Source: Aliiroseovarius sp. S1339 | Lineage (GTDB): Bacteria; Pseudomonadota; Alphaproteobacteria; Rhodobacterales; Rhodobacteraceae | Length of the DNA stretch: 64,000 nucleotides | Direction: 5' to 3' | Assembly: GCF_023195695.1 (NCBI RefSeq) | Contig: NZ_JALPQG010000001.1 | Location: forward strand, 372,001-436,000 | Shown here: piece by piece, positions 19,091 to 28,114 of the stretch | How the letters are laid out: the number at the start of each line of letters is the position of its first letter | Numbering within the stretch: the stretch's first letter is position 1 | Notes under the pieces: model-generated | Databases searched by the model: none | What the model saw: only the letters and a program-made list of their open reading frames with translations | Told to the model about the DNA's origin: nothing | Translations under genes and position numbers: made by a program

Positions 19091-19123
19091 GCTTTTCCGA
19101 CGATTAAAACTCTGGAGAAAACA

Positions 19124-19459
19124 ATGGATTTCAAGGCCCTGCTGGACGACACGTCCGCCAACACCGACAGCTTCCGCGCCGTTCATCCCGATGCAGCCAA
19201 GGGCTTTGTCGGCATGCACCGTGCCGCGATGGGTGACGGAGCTGTTTCGACCAAACACAAGGAACTTCAGTGCATCGCCATTGGGATCGCCAAACAGTGC
19301 AATGATTGCATCGGATTCCACGTGCGCGCCGCGATCAAGGCCGGTGCAACCCGCGACGAGATTGCCGAAACGGTGTCGGTCGCGATCATGATGGGCGGTG
19401 GTCCGGGGTATATGTATGGCGCGCGCGCCCTACAGGCCTTTGACCAACTGTCACGGTAA
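19124..19459 (+). CDS. AhpD-like carboxymuconolactone decarboxylase family protein
   Basis: 111-aa protein with the AhpD redox signature in exact spacing: E47, C59-x2-C62 and H66 (KQCNDCIGFH). In AhpD this set forms a thioredoxin-like peroxidatic relay. It is therefore likely a thiol-based alkylhydroperoxidase or general redox protein; the substrate is unknown. The start at 19124 has the ribosome-binding site tggagaaa; a frame extension to 19055 runs through the pdh terminator hairpin and is not used. It may have its own promoter. Confidence 0.88.
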   Translation: MDFKALLDDTSANTDSFRAVHPDAAKGFVGMHRAAMGDGAVSTKHKELQCIAIGIAKQCNDCIGFHVRAAIKAGATRDEIAETVSVAIMMGGGPGYMYGARALQAFDQLSR

Positions 19460-19474
19460 GTGGTCTGGCCGACA

Positions 19475-19503
19475 AAACAAAAGGGCGGCGCAATCGCGTC
19501 GCC
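19475..19503 (-). terminator. minus-strand terminator downstream of cysE and a small ORF
   Basis: Stem around gggcggcg (19483-19490) and gcgtcgccc, with loop caatc. Read on the minus strand it is followed by TTTTGTTTTG, a T-rich tail; on the plus strand there is none. It therefore most likely ends a minus-strand transcript. Confidence 0.55.
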
Positions 19504-19546
19504 CCTCGTCATCTCGCAGGTTTATCACCCGGCTTTTGCGTGTCGG

Positions 19547-19615
19547 TTACCCGGCAACGGCGACAAGAAAAAGTGTTGAAAACCCAACAACTGTCGCAAA
19601 CCAAATCTGTTTCAT
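19547..19615 (-). CDS. putative 22-aa hydrophobic micropeptide
   Basis: A 23-codon minus-strand ORF reading MKQIWFATVV and GFSTLFLVAVAG, which would be a single short transmembrane peptide. It lies between the cysE stop and a minus-strand terminator, so it could sit on the tail of the cysE transcript. The ribosome-binding site is mediocre (gggga). No family is recognised; it may be chance. The rest of the 250-bp gap 19460-19709 holds nothing else I can support. Confidence 0.3.
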   Translation of the reverse strand: MKQIWFATVVGFSTLFLVAVAG

Positions 19616-19709
19616 CTCGGATCCCCGGTGTTTGTTATCGGGTCCGTATAGATGAAGTCTGCGCATTAGGACATTGATCTATCTCAAATCTGCGGATTTC
19701 CGCCGACGG

Positions 19710-20513
19710 CTACTGGATCAAGGTTTGATCCATATTGATAGAGGGGCAGTCGCAACCCGCCTCGCCAACGATCCGTGCCGGGACACCCGCAACCGTTTTG
19801 TTGCTGGGAACTTCTTCCAACACGACCGAGCCTGCCGCTATACGCGAGCATGTACCGACCTTGATGTTGCCAAGTACCTTCGCACCCGCCCCGATCAGGA
19901 CGCCATCGCCAATTTTCGGATGACGATCTTCGTGTTCCTTGCCCGTGCCGCCCAGCGTCACCGAATGCAGCATCGACACGTTGTCGCCCACGACAGCTGT
20001 TTCGCCAATGACGATGGAATGGGCATGGTCGATCATGATTCCGCGCCCGATGCGGGCTCCGGGGTGAATGTCGATGCCATATACTTCGGAACAGCGCATC
20101 TGGATGAAATAAGCTAGGTCTTTGCGCCCTTGCATCCAAAGGTGATGTCCAAGCCGATAGGCCTGCATCGCTTGAAACCCTTTGAAATAAAGCACGGGCT
20201 GCAGCATGCGGTTGCACGCCGGATCCCGATCCAAAACGGCCGTTATGTCGGCACGCGCGGCGTCGGACAAGTCCGGGTTCTCGGAATAGGCTTCGTCTGC
20301 AATTTCACGGAGCAACACCATGCTCATCTCATTCGAGCTCAACTTGGCCGCAAAACGATAGGACAACGCCTTTTCCAATGTCCGGTGGTGCAACACGCAA
20401 GCGTGAATCAACCCGCCCAGCAACGGCTCGTCGGACACCGCCTGTCGGGCTTCAGCAGTGATCCGATCCCATACCGGCTCAATCTTGGTCACAGTCGCGC
20501 GTTTTTCGGCCAT
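19710..20513 (-). CDS. cysE: serine O-acetyltransferase
   Basis: First step of cysteine synthesis: acetyl-CoA plus serine gives O-acetylserine. The 267-aa product has the N-terminal helical domain (about 1-140) and the left-handed beta-helix with hexapeptide repeats, including GIDIHPGARIGRGIMIDHA (catalytic His in the HPGA and DHAH segments) and SVTLGGTGKE. The C-terminus ends in an Ile residue (DQTLIQ has Ile next to last), a form compatible with docking of the CysK active site, though not a perfect match. Standalone minus-strand gene, divergent from the dksA-like gene. Confidence 0.96.
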   Translation of the reverse strand: MAEKRATVTKIEPVWDRITAEARQAVSDEPLLGGLIHACVLHHRTLEKALSYRFAAKLSSNEMSMVLLREIADEAYSENPDLSDAARADITAVLDRDPACNRMLQPVLYFKGFQAMQAYRLGHHLWMQGRKDLAYFIQMRCSEVYGIDIHPGARIGRGIMIDHAHSIVIGETAVVGDNVSMLHSVTLGGTGKEHEDRHPKIGDGVLIGAGAKVLGNIKVGTCSRIAAGSVVLEEVPSNKTVAGVPARIVGEAGCDCPSINMDQTLIQ

Positions 20514-20598
20514 TATCTTTCCTCACGTTGAACGCCTTTGATACACCAGATAGGATCAGAGTTCAAAATGCAAAGCCGTGATGGCAAAGATATGCGAT

Positions 20599-20937
20599 AT
20601 GAATGAAACCCAAATCCAAAGCTTTAGAAAACAGTTGATGGACACGCTGGATGCCTTGGACCGAGGCGATGCGCGCGGCGCGGCCGGTCAAAGGACCGTC
20701 GAGCTGGATCAACAGGCTGTCGGGCGGCTGAGCCGCATGGATGCACTGCAAAATCAGGCGATGGCCAAGGCCACAGGCGCCCGACGCGCCGCGCAACGCA
20801 CCCGCATACAAGCCGCCTTTTCGCGGATGGATGAAGGCGAGTTCGGCTATTGCGAGGATTGCGGCGAAGACATTCCATCGGGTCGTCTTGATCTGGACCC
20901 CTGCGCCACGAAATGCGTTAGCTGCGCGATCGGCTAA
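20599..20937 (+). CDS. TraR/DksA-type C4 zinc-finger protein (YbiI-like)
   Basis: 112-aa protein with a short N-terminal helical part (RTVELDQQAVGRLSRMDA), followed by the four-Cys zinc finger CEDCGEDI ... CATKCVSC near the C-terminus. It resembles the short YbiI/TraR-like members rather than full DksA, lacking the long coiled coil with the DxxDxA tip. Binding in the RNA polymerase secondary channel is possible but unproven for this class. Earlier in-frame starts at 20578 (GTG) and 20581 (ATG) exist; 20599 is chosen from family alignment. Its last 20 nt overlap the last GTA gene on the other strand. Confidence 0.85.
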   Translation: MNETQIQSFRKQLMDTLDALDRGDARGAAGQRTVELDQQAVGRLSRMDALQNQAMAKATGARRAAQRTRIQAAFSRMDEGEFGYCEDCGEDIPSGRLDLDPCATKCVSCAIG

Positions 20938-21229
20938 GCGCTGCGCGACGGTCATTTCGCGCTTTCAGGGCGGCAAACACCGTCATCATGCAGTCGACAT
21001 AGTCGGGATCGTTCAGAAACGGCTCGGCGGTCCGTGGCAGAGACATGGCAACCGACCCAAGGCTGCCATTGCCCCATGTGGGATGCGCCCGACCCAGCGC
21101 CAATCGGTACCGGTCCGCTGCTTCGGCGCGGTGCAGCATTGCCAGCATTGCGCCGGGTCGTTTGCGGGCCGGAAGTGCAAGAAGCGCACATCCGGCCGCA
21201 GCGACATCTCCTGGCAAGACAGGACGCAT
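20918..21229 (-). CDS. GTA-cluster terminal small protein (RCAP_rcc01699-like)
   Basis: 103-aa protein, Arg/Ala-rich, beginning MRPVLPGDVAAAG. It starts 3 bp after the stop of the g15-type gene, so it belongs to the same operon. Position and length correspond to the last gene of the R. capsulatus GTA cluster, a hypothetical of unknown function. No catalytic motif is visible. The 3' end overlaps the convergent dksA-like gene by 20 nt. Confidence 0.75.
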   Translation of the reverse strand: MRPVLPGDVAAAGCALLALPARKRPGAMLAMLHRAEAADRYRLALGRAHPTWGNGSLGSVAMSLPRTAEPFLNDPDYVDCMMTVFAALKARNDRRAALSRSRS

Positions 21230-21232
21230 GGG

Positions 21233-24200
21233 TTACAGCGCCACATCAAGCCGGGTGAAGGGTCCCGTGCCGAACCGATCCGATATCTGGGCGACCTCAA
21301 CCACATAGGAACCATTGACGAGATCAGCACTGCGCATGGCCGCATCATAGCTCCACGCCGGGGTCGACACCTCGACCTGCCGCTTCACCGATCCACCGTC
21401 AATCACCCGCACGCGATATCGCTCGGCCGCCTCGCCCAGTGGCACATCGCCGTCGTCCCAACTGTCACCGTCAATGCGGGTACGCCTGATCCAGCTGATC
21501 GCGTGATCCCCCATGGCTTCGCGCGCCGACAGATGGACGGGCGCATAGGGGCGCAGTCCGATCCCTTTGAACGCATGCACCTGATGCAGGAAGGACGGGT
21601 CTGACAAGGGCTTGCGGGCCGGGCCGATGCGGTAATGCCGGTTTAACCCACGCGCCGAGGAAGCCAGCCTGACCTGCGCCTGATGGCCGCCAAGCAGCAC
21701 GAAATAGCTGCCCTCCGGCCATGTCGACGGCACAAGGGCATCTGTGCCCGCCTGCCCTCTGAGACGCGCCGTCAACTCATAGGTGCGGTCATCAACCAAC
21801 TCGGCCCCGGCAAACTGGAATACCTCCCAGTTATCCGGGCTGCCGTCTCCGATCACCGCCACATTGGCACCGTTCAACATGTCATCGACTGACGTGGCGA
21901 ACAGCGTGCCGTCAGTCAGTTTCACGCGCAGCGCCGGACCACGATCAATCACGCCTGACGGCGCGCGATCAAGTGCGGTTTGCGTCACGCCGATAATCGA
22001 CGGCTGAGTGATCAAGCGGTTGAGCCCATAGCCGTTATCGGTGACCGAGCTGTAAAGCGCCACGCGCCCCGGCCATGGTCGGGCGGCCACTGCAATGCGC
22101 GGCTGGTGCGCGACCTCGTCCCCGGTCATTAAAGGCAGGTCCATGAACAGCGGAAACACCGGCGCGGGCGGGATGTATGGTTTGACCGCCGGAGCAGGCT
22201 CGACGCTGTCGGACGGTTGGAACAACCCCGGCTCAACCCGCACCGCCCGAATGGTCTGCACCCCGCCATGATCCACATGATCCAGACGATATTGTTCGGT
22301 CCCCGCGTCGGTTGTCAGTTCGATAACGTCGCCAGCGCCCTTTGAAAGTTCGGACGGCGGCAGCGCGAAGGTCGCCTTGTCCCGCGCCACGCGCGCCTCA
22401 GACAGCCAGCGTTCGACGATCGCACGCGCCTCGACCCGGGTCATGATCAGCGGTATTTCTGAGGCTGCGACAGATCGACTGGTTTCATCAGGGAAGATCG
22501 CTTCGACCGAACGCACGTCATAGTCGCCTTCGCCTTCGACATAGGTCAACCGGACGCGGCCTGCGATCTCGGCCTCGGGATCACGCACCCGTTCGAGCGT
22601 AGTATCGCGTTCCGCCGACAGCGCCATCTTTTCAGGATCAAGAACGTGATCCGACCGACCGGTGCGTGTTTTGAAGATCAGGATGCCTTCGCGTTCGGTC
22701 ACCTCGAACCCATAGGCCAACATCAACGGCTGCAGCGCCGCGCGCGCGCCACCAACCTGGTCAACGATGTACCCACGCACCAATCCATAAAGCTTCGATA
22801 CATCATAGCGTGTAACGCCGGATCGCTCGCAGATTTCGGCCACGACCGAGGCGAGCGAACGTGCCGACACCCGCCCGTTCAGCCAATGGCCACGGTCATA
22901 ATTCGCCCCATCGCTCCACAATCCTTTGCGGTTTGGGAATTGTGGAAAGGGGCGTGCATCCCACGCCCAGACATGCGCGCGGCTCATATCAAGCATCTTG
23001 ACGCCCGTTGCGCTGTGGGTCGGATTATTGGCAGGCATTGCCCAATGATCATATATCGCCCGCAGATATTGCGCCTGCATCTGGTCGTCACGCCGCCCGT
23101 TCGAATAGCGCGGCTTTGAGCTTTCCGAACTTTTCGGGTCCAGAAACTTGTTGGGCTGGTTCGTGCCCTTGTCGATGGCCGCGCAGCCAAGCTCCGTAAA
23201 CCAAAAGGGTTTCGAGCCGGGCAGCCAGCCCGTCGGATCAGTCTGGCGCACGCCACCCACTCGGTTGTGGTGCGAACGTTTCCACCAGTTGCGCAGGTCC
23301 TTATAGCGATAAACCCACGGCTCATCATGCGCGCCATCCGTGATCGGGGTGCGGATTTGAAGATCGCGGGCATCGGCGTTCTTGTAATACCAATCAAACC
23401 CCTCGCCGCCTTCAATGTTGGATTGAAGATACGTCAGATCGTAGATCGACCCGTGATGAGCATCCGCATGGTCAAACCCGTCACGCCAATCGGACAAGGG
23501 CATGTAATTGTCGATGCCGATAAAGTCGATCTGTGGGTGGGCCCATAATGGATCAAGGTGATAGAATACATCCCCTGACCCGTCATGCGGATGATAACCA
23601 AAATACTCCGACCAATCGGCTGCATAAGAGATTTTGGTCCCCGCGCCAAGGATGGCTCGCACATCGTTTGCCAGCGCGATCAGTTGGTCAACGACAGGGA
23701 AACTGTTGCCCGGACCGCGTATTTGGGTGAGTGCGCGCAACTCCGATCCGATCAGGAAGGCATCCACGCCACCCGCAGCGGCGCATAGATGCGCGTAGTG
23801 TAGGATGAAGTGGCGGTAGGAAAAACCGGCGGGGCCAGAGTAACTGACACCATTTGGCGTGACCGTGAAGTCGCCGGGCTGCGCATTGCCAAAGAAGGCC
23901 GCAACTTGCGCAACAGCCCCGGCGGTTCCGTCAGGTGAGGCGACATGGCCGGGCGCATAAGACGTCGTGATCCGCCCGCGCCACGGCAAAACCGCCTGCC
24001 CCAGATTACCTGTCCACGGATCGGGCAACGTGTTGCCTTTCATCTGTTCCATTAGGATGAACGGATAAAAAGTGGCTTTGCGCCCGTTATCAGACGCCAG
24101 CGCAATCGCCTCCATCACCGCACGGTCGGAGGGCGTACCCCCATAGATTGGACGATTTTGCGGGTCTTTCGGCACCAAACCGGCTTGCCCCCTGCTGACG

Positions 24201-25159
24201 CCCGAGACACTCCAAGGCATGCTGTCGCCATCGACGGCGTGTTGTTCAACGCGCGGGCGGATGCGACAATTTCCGCAGCGCAGATCGTCGCCGAACCACG
24301 ACACGACCAGCGCCGTATTGCGACAATTGGGCATTTCCTGCTGCATCATCCGGTAAGAGGTCTTGAAATCCGTCCAGCCAGACGGCGTGTTCATGTTCGA
24401 CCCCTCAACCGCACCGGGGCCGCTTTTGTAAAATACGGGCGTGGTGGCCAGTGAGTATTCGCCGGTGCCGGGGATCAGCGCGACCGCACGCGTGCCGCGC
24501 GCCACTTCTTTGGGCTGGTTGCGTTGTTCGGGCCGCAGCACCTCGAAACTGAATTGCGGCACACGGTTGCCGTACTGACCCAAGGGTAAATCTTCGATCA
24601 CAACATAGGCGATCCCACGATAGGCCGGGGCATGGCCTGCCCCTTTGACCGCTTCAATCTTGGGGTCGGGAAGTTGGGTATTCGTGCCCTTGTAGACCCG
24701 CATGTTCAGATCAGTGCGCGATACCTCGTTTCCGTCAGCCCAGATCCGGCCAACGCGGGTAATCTCGCCTTCGCACAAGGCGATCGCCAGGCTGATGGAA
24801 TAACTATAGGTCGTCACTTCCGGCTCGGGCGGGGATGGCATCCCTTTGCCGCCGCCGCCACCTGTCGTGGTCACAGATTCCTTGAACCGGGTGGCCCAGA
24901 TCACCTGCCCGCCCAACCTCGCACGGCCATATACCATGGGGATAGCCGTCCCTTCGGACGCACCGGTCAGACGCATACGGTCCACCTTGCCGGTTTCGAC
25001 TGGTTCGGACCCCTCACCCAGAATGCGATTGTCGATAACCTGACCGACGGTCGCGCCGATGGCCTTACCGATCACCACTGATGACAGGCCAAGCACGCCA
25101 CCACCGATAGAGGCACCTGCGGCTGCGCCGACTGCGGAGAATAAGATCGTTGCCATCAA
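21233..25159 (-). CDS. GTA baseplate/host-specificity protein (RcGTA g15-type)
   Basis: 1308-aa tail-tip protein, matching the roughly 1300-aa RcGTA g15. The N-terminus is hydrophobic, glycine-rich (ILFSAVGAAAGASIGGGVLG). The middle contains a glycoside-hydrolase-like TIM-barrel region (about 430-760, with YAADWSEYFGYHP, IDFIGIDNYMPLSDW and WFTELGCAAIDKGTNQ), followed by a phage tail-3-like domain. It should form the baseplate hub and act in receptor or wall contact. Its start overlaps the end of the peptidase gene by 4 nt (ATGA). Confidence 0.95.
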   Translation of the reverse strand: MMATILFSAVGAAAGASIGGGVLGLSSVVIGKAIGATVGQVIDNRILGEGSEPVETGKVDRMRLTGASEGTAIPMVYGRARLGGQVIWATRFKESVTTTGGGGGKGMPSPPEPEVTTYSYSISLAIALCEGEITRVGRIWADGNEVSRTDLNMRVYKGTNTQLPDPKIEAVKGAGHAPAYRGIAYVVIEDLPLGQYGNRVPQFSFEVLRPEQRNQPKEVARGTRAVALIPGTGEYSLATTPVFYKSGPGAVEGSNMNTPSGWTDFKTSYRMMQQEMPNCRNTALVVSWFGDDLRCGNCRIRPRVEQHAVDGDSMPWSVSGVSRGQAGLVPKDPQNRPIYGGTPSDRAVMEAIALASDNGRKATFYPFILMEQMKGNTLPDPWTGNLGQAVLPWRGRITTSYAPGHVASPDGTAGAVAQVAAFFGNAQPGDFTVTPNGVSYSGPAGFSYRHFILHYAHLCAAAGGVDAFLIGSELRALTQIRGPGNSFPVVDQLIALANDVRAILGAGTKISYAADWSEYFGYHPHDGSGDVFYHLDPLWAHPQIDFIGIDNYMPLSDWRDGFDHADAHHGSIYDLTYLQSNIEGGEGFDWYYKNADARDLQIRTPITDGAHDEPWVYRYKDLRNWWKRSHHNRVGGVRQTDPTGWLPGSKPFWFTELGCAAIDKGTNQPNKFLDPKSSESSKPRYSNGRRDDQMQAQYLRAIYDHWAMPANNPTHSATGVKMLDMSRAHVWAWDARPFPQFPNRKGLWSDGANYDRGHWLNGRVSARSLASVVAEICERSGVTRYDVSKLYGLVRGYIVDQVGGARAALQPLMLAYGFEVTEREGILIFKTRTGRSDHVLDPEKMALSAERDTTLERVRDPEAEIAGRVRLTYVEGEGDYDVRSVEAIFPDETSRSVAASEIPLIMTRVEARAIVERWLSEARVARDKATFALPPSELSKGAGDVIELTTDAGTEQYRLDHVDHGGVQTIRAVRVEPGLFQPSDSVEPAPAVKPYIPPAPVFPLFMDLPLMTGDEVAHQPRIAVAARPWPGRVALYSSVTDNGYGLNRLITQPSIIGVTQTALDRAPSGVIDRGPALRVKLTDGTLFATSVDDMLNGANVAVIGDGSPDNWEVFQFAGAELVDDRTYELTARLRGQAGTDALVPSTWPEGSYFVLLGGHQAQVRLASSARGLNRHYRIGPARKPLSDPSFLHQVHAFKGIGLRPYAPVHLSAREAMGDHAISWIRRTRIDGDSWDDGDVPLGEAAERYRVRVIDGGSVKRQVEVSTPAWSYDAAMRSADLVNGSYVVEVAQISDRFGTGPFTRLDVAL

Positions 25160-25602
25160 TTTGTCCCTTCAGGAAATGAAAAACACGCCACGATGCGGCG
25201 GGCCCAAGGGGCCGACAGCGAGTTTTCGACGACGCCGTGGCCTGAGTAGGCGTGGATAAACGCGGGGGCGCTACCGGCACGGGTCAATATGCCCAGATGC
25301 TTGGCGACGGCGCCGCGCTGCATCCGAAACAACAGCACATCGCCGGGCCGTGCGTCATTGTCGGGGCGTTCTTGCATATGCGCTCGTGCGGCACTCCACA
25401 GAGTTTCAAGCCGCGCCGCTTCCGACCAATCGGCCGTATAGGGTGGGACAAGCGCGGGCTCTGCCCCCAAAACGGCCCGCCACACGCCGCGGATCAAACC
25501 AAGGCAATCACACCCGCCGCCTTGGCACGACGCCTGATGCACATAGGGCGTGCCTAGCCATGCGCGTGCCTCGGTGACGATTTCACTCCGCAAGCTATCC
25601 AT
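25156..25602 (-). CDS. GTA NlpC/P60-type cell-wall peptidase (RcGTA g14-type)
   Basis: 148-aa cysteine peptidase with the NlpC/P60 catalytic Cys in GGCDCLGLIRG (C33) and His in AKHLGIL (H102). It likely opens peptidoglycan from the tail tip during DNA delivery. The start at 25602 is chosen because it lies one base after the g13 stop; the frame extends to 25674, but only within g13. It overlaps g15 by 4 nt. Length is close to RcGTA g14. Confidence 0.93.
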   Translation of the reverse strand: MDSLRSEIVTEARAWLGTPYVHQASCQGGGCDCLGLIRGVWRAVLGAEPALVPPYTADWSEAARLETLWSAARAHMQERPDNDARPGDVLLFRMQRGAVAKHLGILTRAGSAPAFIHAYSGHGVVENSLSAPWARRIVACFSFPEGTN

Positions 25603-25603
25603 C

Positions 25604-26566
25604 TCAGCTGCCCGAGATCGGCGAGAATGGGTTTTCATCATCGCCACCCAATATGGACAAATCAGGAATCTCATTTACCTCCCGCGCATCGCCGCCGTCG
25701 TTCTTTCCATGCCCGACGGGATAAGACATCAACCAATCCTCACCCGGCACATCTGGGAAGCCACGGTAGTTCAGGAAATTGTTGAATTTAACACGACAGG
25801 TGTTGGAAAGCTTGTCACACCCCGCTTCCAATCGAACCATATCGCCGGGTTCCATACGCTCTCGTATAGCTTCCCACAATTCGATGACCCGGGCGCCGCT
25901 GCTACCCCTGCGATCGTTCTTGATAAGGCCCGACAGATCCTTGGCTGCGCCCGATAGCACGGTGAACCGCCCCCTCTCAAACCAACGATTGGGATAGGAC
26001 GACATATCGGCCAGCTGAAATGTGGTTTCGTTCTCGTTTTCACCGATCGGCAGGTCAAGCTGATAGCCCGTCTGGTTCAAGTTGAAACGGCATGACCCAT
26101 CGCCAAGCACCGCAGAACAAGGCATTTGATAGGTTCGCCCCTGCGGCTGGTTCAGTTTCTCAGACAGGCCATTCAGCTCTGCGCGAAACCCACCGGCTTC
26201 ACGGGCAAGCTCTCCGACAGTGCCGCGAAACCGCAGATACCGCTGGTCTGTGTCTGTCCAGTTGACCAGCCAAGCCTCAACCTCGGCCCCGTCATAGCGT
26301 CCCGCGCGGATGTCTTTCTCGGTGATTGAGGTATCGTTCAGCACACCCAACGCCTCCGTATTGTCGACCGACAATCCGGTTGTTTGGCTTAACGCGCGTG
26401 CGGTCATTCCGGTGTCGGCGCGGTAGGTCACGCCGCCAATTTGCAGGTCAAGATCATGGTCAGTAAAGCCGTGCACCACACCGTCGCGCCGAGTGACTTT
26501 CCAACACCGCGCCACTGTTGTGACGCCGTGGCCCAGATGAGCTTCGAGTTCAGGGGACAACGCCAT
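25604..26566 (-). CDS. GTA tail protein, DUF2163 family (RcGTA g13-type)
   Basis: 320-aa protein of the DUF2163 / phage BR0599-like family. Recognisable segments are FTDHDLDLQIGGVTY, DIRAGRYDGAEVEAWLVNW and C-terminal EAGCDKLSNTCRVKFNNFLNYRGFPDVPGED. In RcGTA this protein is part of the tail-tip hub with g12 and g15. The start ATG shares one base with the g12 stop (TGATG). Confidence 0.93.
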   Translation of the reverse strand: MALSPELEAHLGHGVTTVARCWKVTRRDGVVHGFTDHDLDLQIGGVTYRADTGMTARALSQTTGLSVDNTEALGVLNDTSITEKDIRAGRYDGAEVEAWLVNWTDTDQRYLRFRGTVGELAREAGGFRAELNGLSEKLNQPQGRTYQMPCSAVLGDGSCRFNLNQTGYQLDLPIGENENETTFQLADMSSYPNRWFERGRFTVLSGAAKDLSGLIKNDRRGSSGARVIELWEAIRERMEPGDMVRLEAGCDKLSNTCRVKFNNFLNYRGFPDVPGEDWLMSYPVGHGKNDGGDAREVNEIPDLSILGGDDENPFSPISGS

Positions 26567-27198
26567 CAGACACGCACCTCCACCACAGGCACGTTCGGCG
26601 CATCACCTGCCTGAAACGACGCAACCGATGTGTGAATACGATCCGTATCAAAGCGCACCGGCACGTCGAATTCATATCCCGCTGTGACTTCGGCCCCGGT
26701 TTCAGGTGCTGTCACAAAGGTGATGCGGCCCGTGCTGTAATCCACCGTGAAATGCGCACCCTCGGCCAAAGGGTCACCCTTCAGACCCAGCTTTACTGAA
26801 CCTTCAACTGGTTTTTGGATGGGTCGCTCATAGGTTTCCGTGCCTGACCTATAGGTTTTGATCAGCGTAAATTCCAACGTCTCACCATCCCCCCAGGCGA
26901 TGATTTGGTCTGTGTATTCAGGTGGCTTCGACGGCAAACTGCTTTTGTAGTCGGACCAGTCCTTCCAACGAAACCCGACAAGTTGGCCGCGCCGTGCTTC
27001 AAAAAAAGCGATCAGCGTTTCAACATCATCAAGCGACCGCATTCCGATCCCCGCATCATAGCGGCGGCGCGAATGCTCCCACGGTGTGTTGCGTTCTTCG
27101 AAACCATTGGCCAACGTGACCACTTCGGTGCGCCGCTCGGGCCCACCAACGGACCCGAAACTCAGATTTGCCGGAAACCGGACCTCGTGAAAAGACAT
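26566..27198 (-). CDS. GTA distal tail protein, DUF2460 family (RcGTA g12-type)
   Basis: 210-aa DUF2460 protein, which in GTA particles forms the distal tail ring between tube and hub. Typical features are the N-terminal FHEVRFPANLSFGSVGGPERRTEVV, then FEARRGQLVGFRWKDWSDY and a beta-rich C-terminus. The ribosome-binding site AGGAGGG is strong. It is followed directly by g13. Confidence 0.94.
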   Translation of the reverse strand: MSFHEVRFPANLSFGSVGGPERRTEVVTLANGFEERNTPWEHSRRRYDAGIGMRSLDDVETLIAFFEARRGQLVGFRWKDWSDYKSSLPSKPPEYTDQIIAWGDGETLEFTLIKTYRSGTETYERPIQKPVEGSVKLGLKGDPLAEGAHFTVDYSTGRITFVTAPETGAEVTAGYEFDVPVRFDTDRIHTSVASFQAGDAPNVPVVEVRV

Positions 27199-27233
27199 GG
27201 GCGAAACCCTCCTAGGCTCGTGAAAATCGTGAT

Positions 27234-27896
27234 CTAGCGGTGGCGCTGACCGCGCGACAGCGCGCGCGACATCTGGGCCGCGATCTGGCTTTGCGACCGC
27301 TTGAACCCCTCAACGTCAGGCGTCGAAACATTCATGGTGATGTTGACGGGTCGACCACCCCCGCCCGCCTGCACGCCCAAGCGACCATCTGCGCCTCGCG
27401 CAAGTGGCATGATGGCTTCCGGCCCTGCTTCGCCCATCAGCCCGGTTGCACCGCGCATCGGGAAGGTCGTCGGGCTGGACACCACGCCGCCCTTGGCAAA
27501 AGGCAACACGCGACCTTGCGCAAACGCACCGCCATTTTCAAATGGCAGGAACGCATTGGTCAAAGCACCAATCCCCTGCCCCAGAATGTCACCAAAGTGA
27601 CCGGTAACGGGCTTCATAGCTGCGTTATACGCGGCATCAGTCATCGACTTTGCTACGTCCTTCAGCGCGTCGGACAGCTTCATGCCATCAAACACCAGCA
27701 CGTCAAACGCTTTGCGCAATCCTGACGAAATCCCCGACGACAAGGTGTTCACATCAGCACTCAGGTCCGAAACCGTCGAATGCATACCTTTGAGTTCGAA
27801 GACAAACCCGGCGGTCATCGCTTGCGCGCCACCAAGGGCCGTTTCAAGCGCGTCGATCTGTTCGTCAAAGCTGTCAATACTGTCCAATCCAGCCAT
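27234..27896 (-). CDS. GTA tail tape-measure protein (RcGTA g11-type)
   Basis: 220-aa tape-measure protein, short as expected for the stubby GTA tail. It has a helical N-terminal part, then hydrophobic/Gly-rich segments (FGDILGQGIGAL, ATGLMGEAGPEAIMPLARG), the latter a tape-measure hallmark. The start at 27896 is chosen because it overlaps the preceding stop by one base; the frame extends to 27974 but inside the preceding gene. It sets tail length and may leave the particle on DNA release. Confidence 0.9.
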   Translation of the reverse strand: MAGLDSIDSFDEQIDALETALGGAQAMTAGFVFELKGMHSTVSDLSADVNTLSSGISSGLRKAFDVLVFDGMKLSDALKDVAKSMTDAAYNAAMKPVTGHFGDILGQGIGALTNAFLPFENGGAFAQGRVLPFAKGGVVSSPTTFPMRGATGLMGEAGPEAIMPLARGADGRLGVQAGGGGRPVNITMNVSTPDVEGFKRSQSQIAAQMSRALSRGQRHR

Positions 27897-28114
27897 CACT
27901 TTTCTCCTTCCAAGGGGGCCGAGGTCGCGTCGGGGAACGCCAAGGCCAATTCTTCCAGCCGCGATCTGAGGCAAGGCGCGGGTTGGTCATCAAGACCCGC
28001 AAGCACGATCAGCTCGATCGGTGTCAGCGCCCAGAATTGCTCTGGGCGCAACCCCAGCCGACCCAGGCCAAGACGCATGAGGCCGGGCCAGTCGAATGCA
28101 GGTATGTCGCTCAC
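27896..28114 (-). CDS. GTA tail assembly chaperone, RCAP_rcc01693 family (g10.1-type)
   Basis: 72-aa protein with the phage tail-assembly-chaperone pattern PAFDWPGLMRLGLGRLGLRPEQFWALTPIEL. In RcGTA the g10 and g10.1 products are thought to assist tail tube assembly around the tape-measure protein. It overlaps g10 by 4 nt (ATGA) and the tape-measure gene by 1 nt. Confidence 0.9.
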   Translation of the reverse strand: MSDIPAFDWPGLMRLGLGRLGLRPEQFWALTPIELIVLAGLDDQPAPCLRSRLEELALAFPDATSAPLEGEK

